Shown piece by piece: positions 5,796 to 9,029 of a stretch of DNA of 9,029 nt. Both the position numbers and the translations under genes were made by a program. The DNA is taken from the NCBI GenBank assembly GCA_003518125.1, contig DOZG01000014.1, positions 1-9,029 of the forward strand, written 5' to 3'. Positions within the stretch are counted from its first letter, which is position 1, and the number at the start of each line of letters is the position of its first letter. The notes under the pieces are model-generated. The model ran no database searches. It worked only from the letters and a program-made list of their open reading frames with translations, and was not told where the DNA came from. The DNA is from Patescibacteria group bacterium (GTDB taxonomy: Bacteria > Patescibacteriota > Dojkabacteria > SC72).

Positions 5796-5817
5796 AATTT
5801 AGTATATCAGAAATAAT
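5789..5817 (+). promoter_or_regulatory. dnaE promoter (TTGACA, 17 nt, AATAAT)
   Basis: A perfect -35 hexamer TTGACA (5789-5794) and AATAAT (5812-5817, 5 of 6 to consensus) are separated by the optimal 17 nt. Transcription should begin near 5824, leaving a leader of about 9 nt with no Shine-Dalgarno site. The -35 overlaps the start codon of the divergent gene (5793-5795), so the two RNA polymerase sites overlap and should compete. Confidence 0.65.
5801..5809 (-). promoter_or_regulatory. Extended -10 promoter of the lysozyme-like gene
   Basis: On the minus strand this reads TGATATACT (TG-n-TATACT, 5 of 6 matches in the hexamer). Five bases then lead to the ATG at 5795, so transcription should start on the start codon. 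The -35 region (TTTCTT, 5829-5824) is weak. The element lies inside the spacer of the divergent dnaE promoter. Confidence 0.6.
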
Positions 5818-5832
5818 CTATCTAAGAAAACA

Positions 5833-8800
5833 ATGTTTACACACTTACATCTACATACAGAATTCTCACTATTGGATGCAACTACTAAAATTGATGATTT
5901 AATAGAGAAGCTTAAAGAGAGTAATATGTTATCCTGTGCTATTACTGATCACGGGAATATGTATGCAGCTTATAAGTTTAAGAGCCATATGGAAAATGCT
6001 GGTCTTAAACCAATTCTTGGTTGTGAAATATATATTGCACCAAGAAGTATGGCTGATAGGGAATTTGGTATTGATAATAAGTATTTTCATTTAATACTGC
6101 TAGCAAAGAATAAACAAGGTTACAAAAATCTTGTGAAGATAGTATCTCTTGCCCATATGGAAGGATTTTACTACAAACCTCGTATTGATTTTAAAACCTT
6201 ATCTAAATATACAGAGGGTCTTATAGCACTCTCTGCATGTTTAGCTGGTCCAATATCAAGACCTTTACTTAATAACCAGTATGAAAAAGCTTTAGAAGCT
6301 GCAAAAAAGTATTCATCAATATTTAAAGACAATTTCTATATCGAAATCATGCGTAACGGTATGGAAGAACAGGAGGTTGTTAATCAAGGTTTACTTAAGA
6401 TAGCGAAGAAGTTAGATCTATCAATAGTGGCTACATGTGATAGTCATTACCTTGATAAGGATGGTGCTCAGATTCAAGAAATTCTCTGGTGTATCAATGA
6501 TGGAAAAACATGGGATGATCTTGATAGGCGTACAATGCCAACTAATGAGTTTTATGTTAAAACACCCGAGGAGATGGAAGAGCTTTTTAAAGACCTTCCG
6601 GAAGCTATAAAGAATACTCAGAAGATAGCAAATAGTATTAAACAGTATGATATTACATGGGGAAGAGTTGAGACTCCTTTTTTAGATCTTCCAAAAGGTG
6701 AAACCCCGAAATCCTTTCTTAGAAAACTTACATTAAAGAATGTTAAAAAGAAGTATAAGAAAGTGGATAAGGATTTACGAGAGCGTATTAATTATGAATT
6801 AGATATCATTGACAAAAAAGGATATGATAGCTATTTCCTAGTTGTTCGTGATTTTGTAACATATTGTCGTGAACATGATATTGTTGTTGGAATGAGAGGT
6901 TCTGGTTGTGGTTCTGTAGTTGCATACTGTGTTGATATTACTAATATTGAACCAATTGGTTGGGAGCTATATTTTGAGAGATTTCTTAATCCAGAGAGAG
7001 ACTCTCCTCCAGATTTTGATATCGATATTGCAGATAAAGGGCGTGATAAGTTAATACAGTACACGATAGAGAAGTATGGAATAGATAATGTTAAACAGAT
7101 AGTAACCTTTGGGAAACTACAAACAAGACAGGCGATTCGTGATGTATCTAGAGTTATAGGGATTGATTTAAGTATTGCTGATCAACTATCAAAAATGGTT
7201 GATGTGGTTTTTGGGAAAGCGAGAAGTTTTGATTATATGATGGAGCATAATCCAGAATTTGCAGAGATAATTCATTCTTCTTCGGAAACCCAAAGACTTG
7301 GGGAGATTGTTAGGGAGGTATCTGGTTTACATAGAAATGTTAGTACACATGCTTGTGGAATCATTATCACTCCTACTCCTGTTGTTGATTACTGTCCAAT
7401 ACAGAAAGATGCCCATGGTGGTGGTATTGGTATGACCCAATTTGAGATGAAGGATATTGAACCAATAGGTTTAATGAAATTTGATTTCCTAGGTTTACGA
7501 AACCTTAATGTTATTGGTGCCGCTATAAAAAAGATTGAAGCTAATTGTAATACAAAAATTGATCTTAGGAAGCTTGATGCACATGATAAAGCAACTTTCG
7601 ATGTAATTAGGAGTGGACATACAGTAGGAATATTTCAAATGGAGGGTAGTGGTATGAGGCGTACGATTAAAGCTCTAAAACCAGAGACTCAGGAAGATCT
7701 TTGCTATATCCTGGCCGCATATCGTCCTGGACCTATGAAATATATTCCTGAATATGTTGCAGTAAAAGAGGGTAAGCAGGATCCTGATTATATCTTTAAG
7801 GAATTAGAACCTGTACTAAATATTACTAATGGAGTTATTACTTACCAAGAACAAGTTATGAAAATCGCTCAGATTATAGGTGGATATACTCTTGGAGGTG
7901 CAGATATTTTACGTAGAGCAATGGGTAAAAAGCAGGTTGAGATCATGAAGGCAGAGAAACCAGTATTTATGAAGGGTGCAGAAAAGAACGGATATGACCT
8001 TCAAGAGGTTGAGAGATTGTGGGGAAAGCTTTTACAGTTTGCAAATTATGGATTTAATAAAGCACATAGTGCATCTTACGCCACAATATCCTACTGGACT
8101 GCATATTTAAAAGCGCACTATCCATTAGAATTTATGGCCGCACTTTTAGAAGGTGATTTAGATAACTTTGATAGAATTATATTAGATCTTAATGAGTGCG
8201 AGAGACTTGGTATTGATGTTTTACCTCCGACAATTAACAAGAGTAACTTTTACTTTACAATCGAAGATAATCATAATATTAGGTTTGGTTTAGGTGCGGT
8301 CAAGAATGTTGGTGGGGATGTTGTTAAAGAAATCATAAAAGAACGAGAGGAGAATGGAGAATATACCAGTCTTGATGATTTAGTGTACCGTTTAATTGAT
8401 AGTAAGCTATCCAAAAAGGCACTAGAGTACCTAATAATGACTGGTGCAATGGATGAGTTTGGTGATAGGGGTGCACTCATTACAGTACTTGAAACAATAT
8501 ATAAGAATACTAAGAAAGAAAAAAATATGTTTATTGCTGGACAAATGGATATCTTTAGTATGAGCAAGAGTTCAAAGAAGGAGAAAAGAAGAATGGTACA
8601 CGCTACACATTTATCGGAGATTGAGAAGACTCCAATTAGCCAATTATTGGAATGGGAGAAGGAGTTACTTGGTATATATTTTTCGAGTCATCCACTTGAT
8701 AATCTTAAGGAGTTTTTTGATAGTAAGAAAGTTATCTCCACCCAGTCCGCGTTAGAAAAGAAAAATAATACATTGGTAATATTGGGGGTAATGATTAGTA

Positions 8801-9029
8801 AGATTAGGAGAATCACTACTAAGAAAGGAGATATGATGGCGTTTCTTACAGCAGAGGATAAGAGTGGGAGTACTGATATAGTGGTGTTTCCTAGATCATA
8901 TAGGGAAATAAAAAATGTTTTAGTAGAGGGAAAGCCTATGTTAATAGCTGGTAGGGTGAATGATAGGGATGGAGAGAAGAGTATTATCTTAGAGAAGGCT
9001 ATGTATATTAATGAGAGTAAGTTTGGTTC
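5833..9029 (+). CDS. dnaE: DNA polymerase III alpha subunit (3' end cut by window)
   Basis: The replicative polymerase catalytic subunit; 1065 codons are visible without interruption, and only a short C-terminal part is missing compared with the usual 1100-1200. The PHP domain (1 to about 215) keeps what look like all metal ligands: H6 and H8 in HLHLHTEFSLLD, D15, H40, E65, H86, C136, and D203/H205 in CDSHYLD. This suggests working metal-dependent 3'-5' proofreading, unlike E. coli DnaE. The palm has GMRGSGCGS (353-361), the catalytic pair D394/D396 in PDFDID, and the third aspartate D551 in KFDFLGL. Later blocks include AYRPGPM (about 630), YQEQVM (671) and FNKAHSASYA (741). QMDIF (904-908) is a probable beta-clamp-binding motif, and residues from about 978 form the OB-fold nucleic-acid domain. 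The start is fixed by alignment to the family N-terminus and by the promoter upstream. Confidence 0.97.
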   Translation, partial: MFTHLHLHTEFSLLDATTKIDDLIEKLKESNMLSCAITDHGNMYAAYKFKSHMENAGLKPILGCEIYIAPRSMADREFGIDNKYFHLILLAKNKQGYKNLVKIVSLAHMEGFYYKPRIDFKTLSKYTEGLIALSACLAGPISRPLLNNQYEKALEAAKKYSSIFKDNFYIEIMRNGMEEQEVVNQGLLKIAKKLDLSIVATCDSHYLDKDGAQIQEILWCINDGKTWDDLDRRTMPTNEFYVKTPEEMEELFKDLPEAIKNTQKIANSIKQYDITWGRVETPFLDLPKGETPKSFLRKLTLKNVKKKYKKVDKDLRERINYELDIIDKKGYDSYFLVVRDFVTYCREHDIVVGMRGSGCGSVVAYCVDITNIEPIGWELYFERFLNPERDSPPDFDIDIADKGRDKLIQYTIEKYGIDNVKQIVTFGKLQTRQAIRDVSRVIGIDLSIADQLSKMVDVVFGKARSFDYMMEHNPEFAEIIHSSSETQRLGEIVREVSGLHRNVSTHACGIIITPTPVVDYCPIQKDAHGGGIGMTQFEMKDIEPIGLMKFDFLGLRNLNVIGAAIKKIEANCNTKIDLRKLDAHDKATFDVIRSGHTVGIFQMEGSGMRRTIKALKPETQEDLCYILAAYRPGPMKYIPEYVAVKEGKQDPDYIFKELEPVLNITNGVITYQEQVMKIAQIIGGYTLGGADILRRAMGKKQVEIMKAEKPVFMKGAEKNGYDLQEVERLWGKLLQFANYGFNKAHSASYATISYWTAYLKAHYPLEFMAALLEGDLDNFDRIILDLNECERLGIDVLPPTINKSNFYFTIEDNHNIRFGLGAVKNVGGDVVKEIIKEREENGEYTSLDDLVYRLIDSKLSKKALEYLIMTGAMDEFGDRGALITVLETIYKNTKKEKNMFIAGQMDIFSMSKSSKKEKRRMVHATHLSEIEKTPISQLLEWEKELLGIYFSSHPLDNLKEFFDSKKVISTQSALEKKNNTLVILGVMISKIRRITTKKGDMMAFLTAEDKSGSTDIVVFPRSYREIKNVLVEGKPMLIAGRVNDRDGEKSIILEKAMYINESKFG

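Noticed and set aside
6831..7064. 77-codon minus-strand open frame inside dnaE
   Set aside because: It is antisense to the conserved catalytic region of dnaE, including PDFDID; no independent evidence supports it.
8271..8567. 98-codon minus-strand open frame inside dnaE
   Set aside because: It is antisense to conserved dnaE sequence and its Ser/Ile-rich translation has no recognisable features.

Overview
The window looks like a piece of an AT-rich bacterial chromosome, most probably from the Candidate Phyla Radiation (Patescibacteria). This is an inference from several signs together: small tightly packed genes of unfamiliar sequence, single-pass surface proteins, a one-unit YggT protein, a phosphoglucose-isomerase-type cupin, a DUF4214-like coiled-coil protein, and almost no Shine-Dalgarno sites. 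TGA is used as a stop at two ATGA overlaps, so the TGA=Gly code of Gracilibacteria/Absconditabacteria does not apply. I cannot place it more finely.

Layout: (1) 1-20 is the 3' end of a tRNA, probably tRNA-Gly, with encoded CCA. (2) 67-597 (+) is an unrecognised soluble protein. (3) 664-1233 (+) is a DUF4214-like plus coiled-coil protein with its own extended -10 promoter; its stop codon overlaps that of the convergent cluster. (4) 1230-5795 (-) is a compact six-gene cluster with an envelope theme. In order of transcription it encodes a membrane-anchored lysozyme-like hydrolase, a YggT-family membrane protein, a divergent cupin lacking the family's metal histidines, a secreted membrane-anchored transglutaminase-like protein with an intact Cys-His-Asp triad, a membrane-anchored HEPN-like protein, and a secreted beta-rich protein with a C-terminal anchor. 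(5) 5833-9029 (+) is dnaE, the replicative DNA polymerase III alpha subunit, divergent from the cluster and cut by the window end.

How it works together: the first two cluster genes are 2 nt apart and read from a promoter divergent from dnaE. The cupin gene has its own promoter in a 38-nt gap and reads into the last three genes through overlaps. Four of the six products carry signal or anchor segments with domains predicted outside the membrane or attached to it, which suggests cell-surface assembly or remodelling; no substrate is evident. Three genes (664, 4741 and 5795 starts) carry the same element, TG-n-TATAAT or TATACT followed by 5-7 nt and then ATG. This places the transcription start at or beside the start codon and predicts leaderless mRNAs. 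dnaE has a fuller promoter (TTGACA, 17 nt, AATAAT) with a predicted leader of only about 9 nt.

Only dnaE gets a gene symbol. Gaps between genes are all below 70 nt; there are no CRISPR arrays, insertion sequences or long repeats that I can see.
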